This document shows positions 16,044 through 23,975 of a stretch of DNA of 64,000 nucleotides, piece after piece. Each line of letters opens with the position of its first letter. Within the stretch, counting starts at the first letter, position 1. Position numbers and translations under genes: made by a program. This stretch comes from DASZZZ01 sp036260375. GTDB lineage: Bacteria > Actinomycetota > CADDZG01 > WHSQ01. The notes under the pieces are model-generated. The model worked only from the letters and a program-made list of their open reading frames with translations, had not been told where the DNA came from and searched no databases. The stretch is taken from positions 54,259 through 118,258 of the forward strand of contig DASZZZ010000044.1 of assembly GCA_036260375.1 (NCBI GenBank). Reading direction: 5' to 3'.

Positions 16044-16517
16044 CTGACACCCTTCGACCGCTTCTACGAGACCGAGTACGAGCGCGTGCTGAGGGCCGCG
16101 CTGCTCGCCACGGGCGACCGAGACGCGGCTCGCGACGCGACGCAGGAGGCGTTCAAGCGGGCGTTCATGCGGTGGCGTCGCCTCGGGCGCGAGCCGTGGG
16201 CCGGGGGCTGGGTCATGACGACGGCGCTCAACCTGTGCCGTCGGCGGGCGCGCGACGCACGACGGGAGGAGGAGCTGTTGGTGAGGACGTTCGAGCGACC
16301 CGCGGCGGCGGTCGCCGACGGCACCGCCGCCGACACGATCGCGGCCCTGCGACGGCTCCCGTTCCGTCAGCGCCAGGCGACGATCCTCTACTACTGGGGT
16401 GACCTGCCCGTGGCGACCGTCGCCGAGCTCATGGGCGCCGCCGAAGGGACGGTGCGCGCGCTGCTCGCACAGGCCCGCAGCTCGCTGCGGACGATGCTGG
16501 AGGTGAGCGATGTCTGA
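16044..16517 (+). CDS. ECF sigma factor, probable CTG start
   Basis: 157 residues if read from CTG 16044; the first standard start is GTG 16086. The 14 codons between them (LTPFDRFYETEYER) match the conserved beginning of region 2 in ECF sigma factors, an in-frame TAG bounds the frame just upstream, and GGAGG lies five bases before the CTG. Region 2 continues as VLRAALLATGDRDAARDATQ and EAFKRAFMRWRRL; region 4 as LRRLPFRQRQATILYYW and MGAAEGTVRALLAQARSSL. The stop overlaps the start of the next gene by 8 bp, so the two are translated together. Resembles SigE/SigM-like groups of actinobacteria; targets unknown. Confidence 0.8.
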   Translation: MTPFDRFYETEYERVLRAALLATGDRDAARDATQEAFKRAFMRWRRLGREPWAGGWVMTTALNLCRRRARDARREEELLVRTFERPAAAVADGTAADTIAALRRLPFRQRQATILYYWGDLPVATVAELMGAAEGTVRALLAQARSSLRTMLEVSDV

Positions 16518-17748
16518 CGACCTGCGCCGCCGGCTGCACGTCGCGGCGGAGTCGCTGCCGGCCGCGCGCGGCGACGCGCGCGAGGTGGTCCGCGCCGGAC
16601 GGCGGACGCTGCGCGCGCGGCGCTGGGCGACGTGCGTCGTCGTGGCGCTCGTCGCCGCGCTCGCGTGGTCGGTCGCGCCGGTCGCCGGGGAGCGCGGGGG
16701 GCCGGCGCTCCCGGCCGACGGCGGGCGCGACGGCGCGACGCGCGGCGACGCGCTCGGGCGGGACCCCGGGCCGCCACTCCGCGACGGCGTGCGCGTCACG
16801 AGGAACGGCGTCGTGGAGCCCATCGACGAGCGCCAGGCGGCCGAGATCTTCGCCTTCCGCGCGCTCGCGCATACGGGTCTCATGGAGCCCCTCGCCACGC
16901 GCACGTACAACTTCACGTACGACGACGACACGATCCGCACCGACGACGGATGGCGGGTTGGCTTCGCGGCCAGCGACTGCGCCCCCCGGGGCTCGTCCCA
17001 GACCTGCACCCCGCTGTCCGGCGAGCATCACGAGGACGGCAACGCGCGCGCCGACAGCCATCTCACGGTACGGCTCGAGGACGACAGGTGGACGGTCGTC
17101 GCGTTCGACGGCAACGTCCCCCCCGCGGACCGCGCGCGCGTCGTCGGCTACACGCTGCCGCAACGTGACGAGCCGTCGCACTGGGAGTACCCCGCGGTTG
17201 GCACCGCGTCGCTGGCTGACGAAGTCGTGATCGAGGGGTTCGCCCTGTGGGTCGGGCCGTACCCGAGCGGCGCGCGCGGCAGCGTGTGCGAGCTCACCGT
17301 CGTCGGCTCCGACGGCACGGCCTCTACGAGGCCGTTCTACGACGAGCGGCCGGACCGTGAGTTCGAGCGCGCCGGCGGAGCGATCATGTTCGACTGGTCC
17401 CGTGGCGACGTCGCCGATGCCGCCATCGAGTGCCGTCAGGACACCGGCCCGGCGTGGGAGGTGGCGTCGGAGCCGGAGCTGCTCGGCGAGCCGGGCGCGG
17501 CCGCGGGCGTGAGCGCGGAGCTCGTGTGGCGCGGCGACGAGGGCTTCACGTCGGCGGCGGTCTGCCGTGCGACGCTCGTGGACGCCGGCGGCGACGTCGT
17601 GTGGGAGGGGCAGCGGCGAGTGCTGCCGCTGTGGCGCCCCGACGAGCTCGACGACTACCCGTACCGAACCGAGGTCGGCGTCTACCCGCGCGGCCCTCAG
17701 CCGATCGACGCGGTCGCCGTCGGCGAATTCTCGTGCGAGTCGCGTTAG
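16510..17748 (+). CDS. Membrane-anchored exported protein coupled to ECF sigma factor
   Basis: 412 residues. A cytosolic head (MSDDLRRRLHVAAESLPAAR, about 1-42) resembles the short anti-sigma-like heads of actinobacterial sigma partners. One membrane helix (ATCVVVALVAALAWSVAPVA, about 43-62) follows, and the remaining 350 residues are extracytoplasmic, with two weakly repeated beta domains (VCELTVVGSDG and VCRATLVDAGG, each with a cysteine). It overlaps the sigma gene by 8 bp. By position it is the likely regulator of that sigma factor, although the zinc anti-sigma motif is absent. I do not recognise the outer domain. Confidence 0.6.
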   Translation: MSDDLRRRLHVAAESLPAARGDAREVVRAGRRTLRARRWATCVVVALVAALAWSVAPVAGERGGPALPADGGRDGATRGDALGRDPGPPLRDGVRVTRNGVVEPIDERQAAEIFAFRALAHTGLMEPLATRTYNFTYDDDTIRTDDGWRVGFAASDCAPRGSSQTCTPLSGEHHEDGNARADSHLTVRLEDDRWTVVAFDGNVPPADRARVVGYTLPQRDEPSHWEYPAVGTASLADEVVIEGFALWVGPYPSGARGSVCELTVVGSDGTASTRPFYDERPDREFERAGGAIMFDWSRGDVADAAIECRQDTGPAWEVASEPELLGEPGAAAGVSAELVWRGDEGFTSAAVCRATLVDAGGDVVWEGQRRVLPLWRPDELDDYPYRTEVGVYPRGPQPIDAVAVGEFSCESR

Positions 17749-17792
17749 CGCGCGCGTCCGCGCGCCGCAACGGCGCGCAAGCGGGTGGCGGA

Positions 17793-18272
17793 CTACTCCA
17801 ACAGGGACGCGACGAGCGGGAGCGTCACGACGACGAGGACGATGCGCACGAGGTGGAACACCGAGACCTCGACCGCGCCGACTCCCTCCTCGAGCGCGAC
17901 CGACGACACGACCGTCAGCGCGCCGGGAGACGTCGCGAGGACGTCTCCGTCGGGAGCGATGCCGAGGTTGCGCAGCAGGAACGCGATCGCGATGCCGGCG
18001 AGGATTATCAGCCCGGCGGACAGGAACGCGGGAAGCAGCGCGCCTCTGACGGTGGCGAGGCTCTGGCGCGTTATCAGCGCGCCGATCGCGGCCCCCACGA
18101 CGATGAAGCTCGCCTCCTGCAGAGGCTTCGGGATCGCCGGCTCGTCGCCCGTCGCCACGGTCACGATCGCGGCGCCGACCATCGATCCGAAGATGAGCCC
18201 GCCGGGAACGTGCAACCTGTCCGCCGCGAGCCCGAGCAACGCCGCCGCGCCCAACGTAGCGACCACCAGCAT
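17793..18272 (-). CDS. AbrB-family (membrane AbrB duplication) protein, single repeat
   Basis: 159 residues from ATG 18272, behind GGGAGGGTGCGG. Five or six membrane helices: MLVVATLGAAALLGLAA, PGGLIFGSMVGAAIVTVATG, FIVVGAAIGALIT, LLPAFLSAGLIILAGIAIAF, and VEVSVFHLVRIVLVVVTLPL. GGLIFGSMVGAA and SPGALTVVSSVALEEG are hallmarks of the membrane protein AbrB (DUF-type duplication domain), despite the name unrelated to the AbrB DNA-binding regulator. Most members have two such repeats in about 350 residues; here one repeat is complete with good start and stop, so it probably works as a dimer. Function unknown. Confidence 0.75.
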   Translation of the reverse strand: MLVVATLGAAALLGLAADRLHVPGGLIFGSMVGAAIVTVATGDEPAIPKPLQEASFIVVGAAIGALITRQSLATVRGALLPAFLSAGLIILAGIAIAFLLRNLGIAPDGDVLATSPGALTVVSSVALEEGVGAVEVSVFHLVRIVLVVVTLPLVASLLE

Positions 18273-18455
18273 CCGCACCCTCCCACGTCGAGACGTCGCC
18301 GGACGCGCCGGCACCGGGAGGCGGTCGTCCCGCGCGCCGGGACGGTCCGTCCGCGGCCTCGCTTCCCCGCGCCCGTCCGGCCGACGTGAGCGACGCGCCG
18401 AGGCGCATCATCGCGCCGCGGTCGCGGCCCTCGGCGCGGCCCGTCGAGCAGTGAC

Positions 18456-19082
18456 CTATCCAGAAGCCGCGCCGGCGGCGACGACCGCGTCGACGAGCGT
18501 CGTGAGACCGGCCCGGATGCGCTCGACCTCGACCCGCCGCTCGTCGCGCAGGTGCACGAAGAGGTCGACCGCGAGCGGCGCGAGGAGCTGGTCGGCGAGC
18601 ACCGCGGGATCTCGTCGCGGCACGAGCTCGCGCAGCAGCAGCTCGACGTGGAGCCGGTAGAACGCGTACAGCCCGCTGCGGTAGCGGGCCCCCGGCGACG
18701 ACGTCTCCGACAGCACGTGGAGGTCGGTGTGGGCGTCGAGCAGGTCGAGCAGGGCGTGGAGGAACGCCCGCAGCCGCTCGGCCGCGGGCGCCCCCGGCCC
18801 GAGCGGCGGTGCGCCGCGGATCACCGCGTCCTGGAGCTCGCGCTCCTTGTCCTCGAGCACCGCGAGGGCGAGCCCGGCGCGGTCGTTGAACCTCCGGTAG
18901 AGGGTGCCCTTCCCGACCCCGGCGGCCGCGGCGACGTCGTCCATCGAGACGTTGCGTGCGCCGCGCTCGGCGAACAGGCGGTCGGCCGCGGCGAGGGCGA
19001 CCCGGCGGTTGCGCGCCGCGTCGGCGCGCTCCCGAGGCTCGTGCGCGGCGAGGACGCTCAGTAGATCGTCGTCGGTTGACAA
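18456..19082 (-). CDS. TetR/AcrR family regulator, probable TTG start
   Basis: 208 residues from TTG 19082, five bases behind GGAG; no ATG or GTG is available without crossing the operators. Helix-turn-helix: RVALAAADRLFAERGARNVS, MDDVAAAAGVGKGTLYRRFN. The C-terminal domain (LRAFLHALLDLLDAHTDLHV, FYRLHVELLLRELVPRRDP) fits the TetR_C group with many actinobacterial members. Divergent from a rhodanese gene with two nested palindromes in the 79-bp gap, so it likely represses that gene and itself. The ligand may be a reactive sulfur or electrophile species, judging only from the rhodanese. Confidence 0.85.
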   Translation of the reverse strand: MSTDDDLLSVLAAHEPRERADAARNRRVALAAADRLFAERGARNVSMDDVAAAAGVGKGTLYRRFNDRAGLALAVLEDKERELQDAVIRGAPPLGPGAPAAERLRAFLHALLDLLDAHTDLHVLSETSSPGARYRSGLYAFYRLHVELLLRELVPRRDPAVLADQLLAPLAVDLFVHLRDERRVEVERIRAGLTTLVDAVVAAGAASG

Positions 19083-19084
19083 CC

Positions 19085-19127
19085 GGACTCCAGTCCCCTT
19101 ACTATCCGGACTACAGTCCGCATAGTA
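19085..19127. promoter_or_regulatory. Twin TetR operators GGACT-N2-AGTCC
   Basis: GGACT-CC-AGTCC at 19085-19096 and GGACT-AC-AGTCC at 19108-19119 have identical arms with centres 23 bp apart. The second is nested in a wider palindrome: TACTAT (19100-19105) and ATAGTA (19122-19127) are placed symmetrically about the same centre. The AT-rich arms could also serve as -10 boxes for the divergent promoters. Confidence 0.7.
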
Positions 19128-19161
19128 GACGCCCGCAGCCGCGGGCACAAGGAGGGAGCCG

Positions 19162-19509
19162 ATGAGCGAGATCCGACGCATCGAGCGCGACGAGCTCCGC
19201 ACGCGCATCGACGCCGGCGACGTGACCGTCGTCGAGGCCCTCGGGCCGGAGTACTTCGAGGACGCGCACCTCCCCGGCGCGCGCAACCTCCCGCACGACC
19301 GTGTCGACGAGCTCGCGCCGAGCGTGCTGCCCGACAAGGACGCGCCCGTGGTCGTGTACTGCTCGAACCTCGCGTGCCAGAACTCCGCGATCGCGGCGCG
19401 CCGCCTCGTCCAGCTCGGCTACACGCAGGTCTACGAGTACGAGGCCGGCAAGCAGGACTGGATCGACGCCGGTCTGCAGACCGAGCGTGGACCGGTGCGC
19501 GTCGCCTGA
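19162..19509 (+). CDS. Rhodanese-like sulfurtransferase domain protein
   Basis: 115 residues, one rhodanese domain. AAGGAGGGAGCCG precedes the ATG. The sequence shows VVEALGPEYFEDAHLPGARN, the characteristic CH1-like EDAHLPGA element, and the active-site loop VVVYCSNLACQNSAIAARRL with the nucleophile Cys near residue 68, a second Cys four residues on, then LGYTQVYEYEAGKQDWIDAG. The two cysteines in CSNLAC could allow disulfide or persulfide relay. It may move sulfane sulfur to a thiol acceptor in the cytosol. Repressed by the divergent TetR by inference. Confidence 0.88.
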   Translation: MSEIRRIERDELRTRIDAGDVTVVEALGPEYFEDAHLPGARNLPHDRVDELAPSVLPDKDAPVVVYCSNLACQNSAIAARRLVQLGYTQVYEYEAGKQDWIDAGLQTERGPVRVA

Positions 19510-19521
19510 CCGTCCGCGCCG

Positions 19522-19564
19522 GCGAGCGCGACGAGGCGAGCTCTCGGCCCCTCGTCGCGCTCGC
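19522..19564 (+). terminator. Strong hairpin after rhodanese gene
   Basis: Perfect 15-bp arms GCGAGCGCGACGAGG (19522-19536) and CCTCGTCGCGCTCGC (19550-19564) enclose a 13-base loop, starting 12 bp after the rhodanese stop. There is no T-run, as is usual for GC-rich actinobacterial terminators. The following stretch to 19750 holds no gene that I can support. Confidence 0.65.
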
Positions 19565-19750
19565 GCGCGCCGTCGTCGCGCGCACGCGCGCGCCGCGCGT
19601 AGCGCCGCGACGAGGGTCGAGGCCAAGATCACTGCGAGTGGATATGGAACGCGCGAGGGTCTCGGTTCACGCTTCGCACATGCGACGCACTGCACCCCGG
19701 CCCCACCGCTCCGGCCCCCGCGCGCGGACGCTCGCCGCGACGCCGCGCGC

Positions 19751-21211
19751 ATGAGATCGATGCCCACCACCGAGCGTGTCCTCGGCATGCTGATCGACGG
19801 ATGCACCGTGACGACGTCGTCGGCGCGACCCGTGGTCGATCCGTACGACGGGCGCGTGCTCGCGCACGTCGCCGACGCGGGGCCCGACGAGGTGCGCCGC
19901 GCGCTCGACGCCGCGGTCGCCGCCGCGCGCGCCGCGCGCGACTCGTCGGCGTTGGAGAGGTCGCACGTCGTGGCACGCGCGTCGGAGCTCGTCGAGGCCA
20001 ACCACGAGTCGCTCGCGCGCACGATCGCGAGCGAGGGGATCAAGACGATTCGCGAGGCCCGGCGCGAGACGACGCGCTGCGCGATCACGCTGCGGCTCGC
20101 GGCGGAGGAGGCGCGCCGGCTCGGGGGCGAGACCATGCGCATGGACGCGTTCGACAACGGCGGCGGCCGCGTCGCCTACTGGACGCGCGAGCCCGTCGGC
20201 GTCGTCGCCGCGATCACGCCGTTCAACGACCCGCTCAACCTCGTCGCGCACAAGATCGGGCCGGCGATCGCGGGCGGCAACGCCGTCGTCGTCAAGCCCC
20301 ACGAGCAGACGCCGCTGAGCGCCCTGCGGCTCGGCGAGCTCTTCGTCGAGGCGGGCGCGCCGCCCGGGCTCGTCCAGGTCGTGACCGGGTCGGGCGCCGT
20401 CGCCGGAGAGGCCCTCGTCGGGGCCGACGACGTCGACATGGTGTCGTTCACCGGCGGCGCGCGCACGGCGGTGCGCATCGCCCGCGTCGCGGGGCCGAAG
20501 CGCACGACCATGGAGCTCGGCCAGAGCGGCGCCACCATAGTGATGGACGACGCGGACCTCGAGCGCGCGGTCCCGGCCGTCGCGTCGGGCGCGTTCGCGG
20601 CCGCGGGGCAGAACTGCCTCCACGTCCAGCGCGTGCTCGTCCACGACGCGGTCTACGACGACGTCGTCGAACGCCTCGTGGACGCGGCGTGCTCGCTGCG
20701 GCTGGGCGACAAGCTCGACCCGGCCACGGACATGGGGCCGCTCATCGACGAGCGCGCCGCGCAGCGCGTGCGGGACGCGGTCGCCGACGCGCGCAAACAT
20801 GGCGCGCGCCTCCTGACGGGCGGGCCCGGCGCGGGCACGAGCATGCCGCCGACGCTCCTCGACGACGTGCCGGACGCGCATCCCGTCGCGTACGAGGAGA
20901 TCTTCGGTCCCGTCACCGTCGTCCGGCGGGTCGCGACGCTCGACGAGGCCGTCGCCGTCGCCAACTTCGGCCGCGGGGCGGTGCACTCGGCCGTGTTCAC
21001 GGGGTCGCTCGAGCGCGCGCACTTCGCGGTGCGCCGTCTCGCCGCAGGCGGCGTCATCGTCAACGACTCGACCGATTTCAGGGTCGACGGGATGCCGTTC
21101 GGGGGCACGGGCGGATCCGGCCTCGGCCGCGAGGGCGTGCGGTTCGCGACCGAGGCGATGACCGAGCCGAAGCTGGCGTGCTTCGCGCTCGCCGGGCCAG
21201 GCTCGCCGTGA
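19751..21211 (+). CDS. NAD(P)-dependent aldehyde dehydrogenase
   Basis: 486 residues from ATG 19751 (ATG 19760 also possible). ALDH fold throughout: PVGVVAAITPFNDPLNLVAH, Rossmann-type VVVKPHEQTPLSA, VVTGSGAVAGEALV, catalytic Glu in ELGQSGATIVMDDADL, catalytic Cys in AAGQNCLHVQRVLVHDAVYD, and the end EEIFGPVTVVRRVATLDEAV plus GGTGGSGLGREG. Closest in style to succinate-semialdehyde, lactaldehyde or phenylacetaldehyde-type enzymes; the substrate cannot be told. The broad open frame upstream of 19751 overlaps the rhodanese gene and is not coding. No co-transcribed partner beyond the small gene at 21261. Confidence 0.88.
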   Translation: MRSMPTTERVLGMLIDGCTVTTSSARPVVDPYDGRVLAHVADAGPDEVRRALDAAVAAARAARDSSALERSHVVARASELVEANHESLARTIASEGIKTIREARRETTRCAITLRLAAEEARRLGGETMRMDAFDNGGGRVAYWTREPVGVVAAITPFNDPLNLVAHKIGPAIAGGNAVVVKPHEQTPLSALRLGELFVEAGAPPGLVQVVTGSGAVAGEALVGADDVDMVSFTGGARTAVRIARVAGPKRTTMELGQSGATIVMDDADLERAVPAVASGAFAAAGQNCLHVQRVLVHDAVYDDVVERLVDAACSLRLGDKLDPATDMGPLIDERAAQRVRDAVADARKHGARLLTGGPGAGTSMPPTLLDDVPDAHPVAYEEIFGPVTVVRRVATLDEAVAVANFGRGAVHSAVFTGSLERAHFAVRRLAAGGVIVNDSTDFRVDGMPFGGTGGSGLGREGVRFATEAMTEPKLACFALAGPGSP

Positions 21212-21260
21212 CCGGGCAGGACGCGCGGCGCCGTCCGACGGCCGCGCCGCGGAGCGACTG

Positions 21261-21644
21261 GTGACGACCTCGGGGGCCGGACGGTCGCTCGACGGCGTCT
21301 GCTTCCGTCCGGCGTCCGACGTCGAGGGTGGCGAGGTCGACCCCACGACGATCTTCCGCTTCCACGAGGAGGGCGGGGTCGTGTGGGCCGAGTACTCGGG
21401 CGGCGCGATCCGCAAGGGCTTCCTCGTCGGAACGCGCCGCGGGCAGATGCTCAAGCTGCGTTACGTCCAGCTCAACGACGCCGGCGAGACGTCGAGCGGC
21501 CGGGCGACCGACGTCGTCGAGATCGACCCCGACGGTCGCCTGCGGCTGCGCGAGCTGTGGGAGTGGGAGTCGAAGGAGGGCTCGGGGACGTCGACGCTCG
21601 TGGAGGTCGGCGACGACGCGCCTCCGCCCACGGACCCGCCGTGA
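21261..21644 (+). CDS. Small conserved beta-barrel-like protein (often annotated N-acetylglutamate synthase-like)
   Basis: 127 residues from GTG 21261. The pattern FRPASDVEGGEVDPTTIFRF, VVWAEYSGGAIRKGFLVGTR, MLKLRYVQLNDAGE and GRLRLRELWEWES matches a small family found in many bacteria with repeated aromatic strands; databases often name it n-acetylglutamate synthase, but nothing in it resembles a GNAT acetyltransferase and I would not trust that name. Function unknown. A 13-bp hairpin terminator follows before the convergent epimerase gene. Confidence 0.6.
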   Translation: MTTSGAGRSLDGVCFRPASDVEGGEVDPTTIFRFHEEGGVVWAEYSGGAIRKGFLVGTRRGQMLKLRYVQLNDAGETSSGRATDVVEIDPDGRLRLRELWEWESKEGSGTSTLVEVGDDAPPPTDPP

Positions 21645-21691
21645 CGCGCCGCCGGCGCGTACGGCAGGGCGTGGGGGGAGCGCCGCGCCGC

Positions 21692-21725
21692 GGGGGCCGG
21701 GCGGAGGGCTGCCCGCCCGGCCCCC
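21692..21725. terminator. Bidirectional terminator hairpin
   Basis: Perfect 13-bp arms GGGGGCCGGGCGG (21692-21704) and CCGCCCGGCCCCC (21713-21725) with an 8-base loop, between two convergent genes (stops at 21644 and 21734). It can serve both strands. Confidence 0.75.
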
Positions 21726-21733
21726 TCAGCGCG

Positions 21734-22699
21734 TCAGCGGCGCGCGGTGGCGCCGGCGCGCGCGTCGGCGCCGAGGCCGCGCGCGAAGCCCTCGCGGTAG
21801 GAGGCGAAGCTCGGCGCCCAGCCGAGCGCGGCGCGGGCGCGGGCGTTGCTCGCGCCCTTCAGCGTCTGCATCCACGTCACCATGGCGCTGCCCGCGGCCA
21901 TGCGCGCGAGCCACACCGGGACGCGCATCGGGGGCCGCGCTCCGAGCGCGTCGGCGAACGCCGGCAGCCACTGCGAGAACGTCACCGGCACGTCGTCGAC
22001 GACGTTGTAGACGCCGACGGGCCCCGACACCGCCTTGACCGTCGCGTCGGCCGCGTCGTCGATGTGGATGAACGAGAACACGCCCTCGCCGTCGCCGATG
22101 AGCGGGAACTTGCGGGCCGCGACCTGGCGGCCGACGTCGCCGTCGGCCGAGTACCACGTACCCGGGCCGTAGAACATGCCGTAGCGCAGGATCACGGCCT
22201 CGAGTCCGGACTCGAGCGCGCGCTGCTCGACCCGCACCATGGTGCGAACGGCCTCGCCGATCGGCTCCGGAGCGTCGCGGAACAGCGGCTCCCGCTCGCT
22301 CTTCACGCGCCCGCCCGACGGGTCGTACCAGTACGCCGCGCTCTGGACGACGATCCGCCGCACTCCGGCCTTCTTCGCGGCCGCGAGCACGTTGCCGCCG
22401 CCCTCCCACCGGATGCGGTTGTTGCGCTCGTACACGGCCTTGAGCTGGCGCGGCTTGAGCGCCGCGGGCAGGCTCGTGAGCTCGTCGATCACGACGTCGG
22501 GCGACGCAAGCCGCACGATGTCCTCGACCGACGCGGCGTCGAAGACGTCGCACGCGTAGCCCGTGCCGCCGTCGACTGTGACGCGACGGAGCTCGTCCTC
22601 GGAACGGCCGATCACCGAGACCTCGTGCCCGTCGCGGAGGAGCGCCGGCACGAGCCTGCGCCCGATCGCTCCGGTGCCGCCGGCAACCAACACCTTCAT
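21734..22699 (-). CDS. NAD-dependent epimerase/dehydratase family protein (atypical SDR)
   Basis: 321 residues from ATG 22699. The N-terminus MKVLVAGGTGAIGRRLVPAL has the GxxGxxG dinucleotide site of extended SDRs, GYACDVFDAASVEDIV binds the adenine side, and VVQSAAYWYDPSG holds the Tyr region, without the canonical YxxxK (Y is followed by DPSG). SFIHIDDAADATVKAV and PVGVYNVVDDVPVTF are typical of the C-terminal half of this family. Atypical SDRs reduce or only bind NAD(P) with small substrates. Divergent from a TetR gene with a perfect 20-bp palindrome between them, so repression by that TetR is likely. Confidence 0.8.
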   Translation of the reverse strand: MKVLVAGGTGAIGRRLVPALLRDGHEVSVIGRSEDELRRVTVDGGTGYACDVFDAASVEDIVRLASPDVVIDELTSLPAALKPRQLKAVYERNNRIRWEGGGNVLAAAKKAGVRRIVVQSAAYWYDPSGGRVKSEREPLFRDAPEPIGEAVRTMVRVEQRALESGLEAVILRYGMFYGPGTWYSADGDVGRQVAARKFPLIGDGEGVFSFIHIDDAADATVKAVSGPVGVYNVVDDVPVTFSQWLPAFADALGARPPMRVPVWLARMAAGSAMVTWMQTLKGASNARARAALGWAPSFASYREGFARGLGADARAGATARR

Positions 22700-22752
22700 G
22701 GGTCGTGTCCTCCTCTCTCGCCGGGCCTCGCTCGGAGGCCGCCGCACGTTGT

Positions 22753-22772
22753 AACCTACTCGTCAGTAGGTT
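22753..22772. promoter_or_regulatory. TetR-type operator with core CCTAC-N6-GTAGG
   Basis: Perfect 20-bp palindrome with arms AACCTACT and AGTAGGTT around CGTC, in the 116-bp gap between the epimerase and the divergent TetR gene. Its core recurs near 5.6, 11.1, 12.8 and 33.3 kb. Confidence 0.75.
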
Positions 22773-22815
22773 TAGCGCGGCAGGCCGGCGGTTGTCAAGC
22801 GCGAGAGGAGGTGCC

Positions 22816-23481
22816 GTGAGCGACCGCACCCGGCTCGGCGCCGAGGCGCGCCGAGAGCTGATCGTCTCGGCGGCCGTCCGCCTGTTCGCGGAGCGCGGCT
22901 TCCACGGCGTGTCGCTCGACGAGATCGCGGCCGAGGCCGGCGTGACCAAGCCGGTGCTCTACGACCACGCCGTCTCCAAGATCGATCTCTACAGCGGGCT
23001 GCTCGAACGCGAGCACGACGAGCTGGTGGCGTACGTCGCCGAGCACGTCGAGGGCGGCACCGTCGAGGAGAGGGCCACGTCCGCGCTGCGCACGCTGTTC
23101 GACTGGGCGCAGGACCGTCCGTGCTCGTGGCGCCTGTTGTTCGACGACGACGTCACGGGCGACCCGCACGTCGCGTCGCTCCACGCCGCCGTCCGCATGC
23201 GCGTGAACCTGGAGGTCGCGGTGCGGTTGCTCGCCGCCACGCCGGCCGAGTCGCGCGATCCGCTAGAGGTCGAGATGGTCGGGGCCGTGGTCGGCGGCGC
23301 CGCGCGGAGTCTCGTCCGGTGGTGGTGCGACCATCCCGGCGTGCCGAAGGAGCGCGTCGTCGAGGCCGCGGCCGGCGTCGTGTCGCACGGTCTGCGCGGC
23401 CGCGGCCCGGGGCGCGCGCGCCGTCGCCATCGCGCGGCGCCCGTGGATCGAGTGGAGCGCGACGCGGGGTGGGAGCCGTGA
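22816..23481 (+). CDS. TetR/AcrR family regulator
   Basis: 221 residues from GTG 22816, behind GAGAGGAGG. Helix-turn-helix in LIVSAAVRLFAERGFHGVSL and DEIAAEAGVTKPVLYDHAVS, with the Y-D-H variant of the recognition helix. The C-terminal domain includes LRTLFDWAQDRPCSWRLLFD and EMVGAVVGGAARSLVRWWCD. It is the likely ligand-responsive repressor of the divergent epimerase through the 20-bp palindrome, and the first gene of a GTGA-coupled set with a GNAT and a hydrolase. If the same element at four other loci is bound too, it may be a small-regulon controller. Confidence 0.88.
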   Translation: MSDRTRLGAEARRELIVSAAVRLFAERGFHGVSLDEIAAEAGVTKPVLYDHAVSKIDLYSGLLEREHDELVAYVAEHVEGGTVEERATSALRTLFDWAQDRPCSWRLLFDDDVTGDPHVASLHAAVRMRVNLEVAVRLLAATPAESRDPLEVEMVGAVVGGAARSLVRWWCDHPGVPKERVVEAAAGVVSHGLRGRGPGRARRRHRAAPVDRVERDAGWEP

Positions 23482-23975
23482 CGATCGAGGTGTCGACCGA
23501 CAGGAACCGCATCGACGACGACATGGTGTTCCGCTTCCTGCACGACGAGGCGTACTGGTGCAGGGGGATCGGCCGCGACGCGGTCGAGAGCGCGCTGGCG
23601 CGATCGGTGTGCTTCGGCGCGTACGACGAGGGCCGGCAGGTCGGCTTCGCCCGCGTCGTGAGCGACCACGCCACGTTCGCGTACCTGTGCGACGTGTTCG
23701 TGCTGGAGCCGTGGCGCGGGCGCGGCGTCGGCAAGGCGCTGATGCGCGCGGTCATGGAGCATCCGTCCGTGACGGGGCTTCGTCGTGTCGTGCTCGCGAC
23801 GCTCGACGCCCACGGCCTCTACGAGTCGTTCGGCTTCCGCCCCCTGACCCGCGTCGAGCGATGGATGGCGATCGAGCTCACGCCGGAGGAGGCGTACGGC
23901 TCGTCCGGCGACGCCGCGCGGCGCGCCGACGAGCGCGGCCCCCGAGACGACGCGGAGGGCCCGTGCCTGCGGTGA
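23478..23975 (+). CDS. GNAT family N-acetyltransferase
   Basis: 165 residues, starting at the GTG that overlaps the TetR stop (GTGA). The GNAT core is clear: AYDEGRQVGFARVVSDHATF, YLCDVFVLEPWRGRGVGKAL with the acetyl-CoA loop R-G-x-G-x-G, and VVLATLDAHGLYESFGFRPL. It resembles the group with DHATFAYLCDVFV, found as stand-alone acetyltransferases of small amines in many bacteria. The C-terminal 30 residues are Asp/Arg-rich and overlap the next gene by 13 bp. Acceptor unknown. Confidence 0.85.
   Translation: MTIEVSTDRNRIDDDMVFRFLHDEAYWCRGIGRDAVESALARSVCFGAYDEGRQVGFARVVSDHATFAYLCDVFVLEPWRGRGVGKALMRAVMEHPSVTGLRRVVLATLDAHGLYESFGFRPLTRVERWMAIELTPEEAYGSSGDAARRADERGPRDDAEGPCLR

Noticed and set aside
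14334..17009. The propeller protein as an 891-residue product starting at 17009
   Set aside because: The extension crosses the divergent sigma factor gene antisense; ATG 15929 has a signal peptide right behind it.
17793..18272. AbrB-like gene as a truncated pseudogene
   Set aside because: It is half the usual two-repeat length, but has a good start, stop and complete repeat; a dimeric single-repeat form is plausible.
21261..21644. N-acetylglutamate synthase function for the 127-residue protein
   Set aside because: The family is often labelled so, but no acetyl-CoA loop or GNAT fold is visible.
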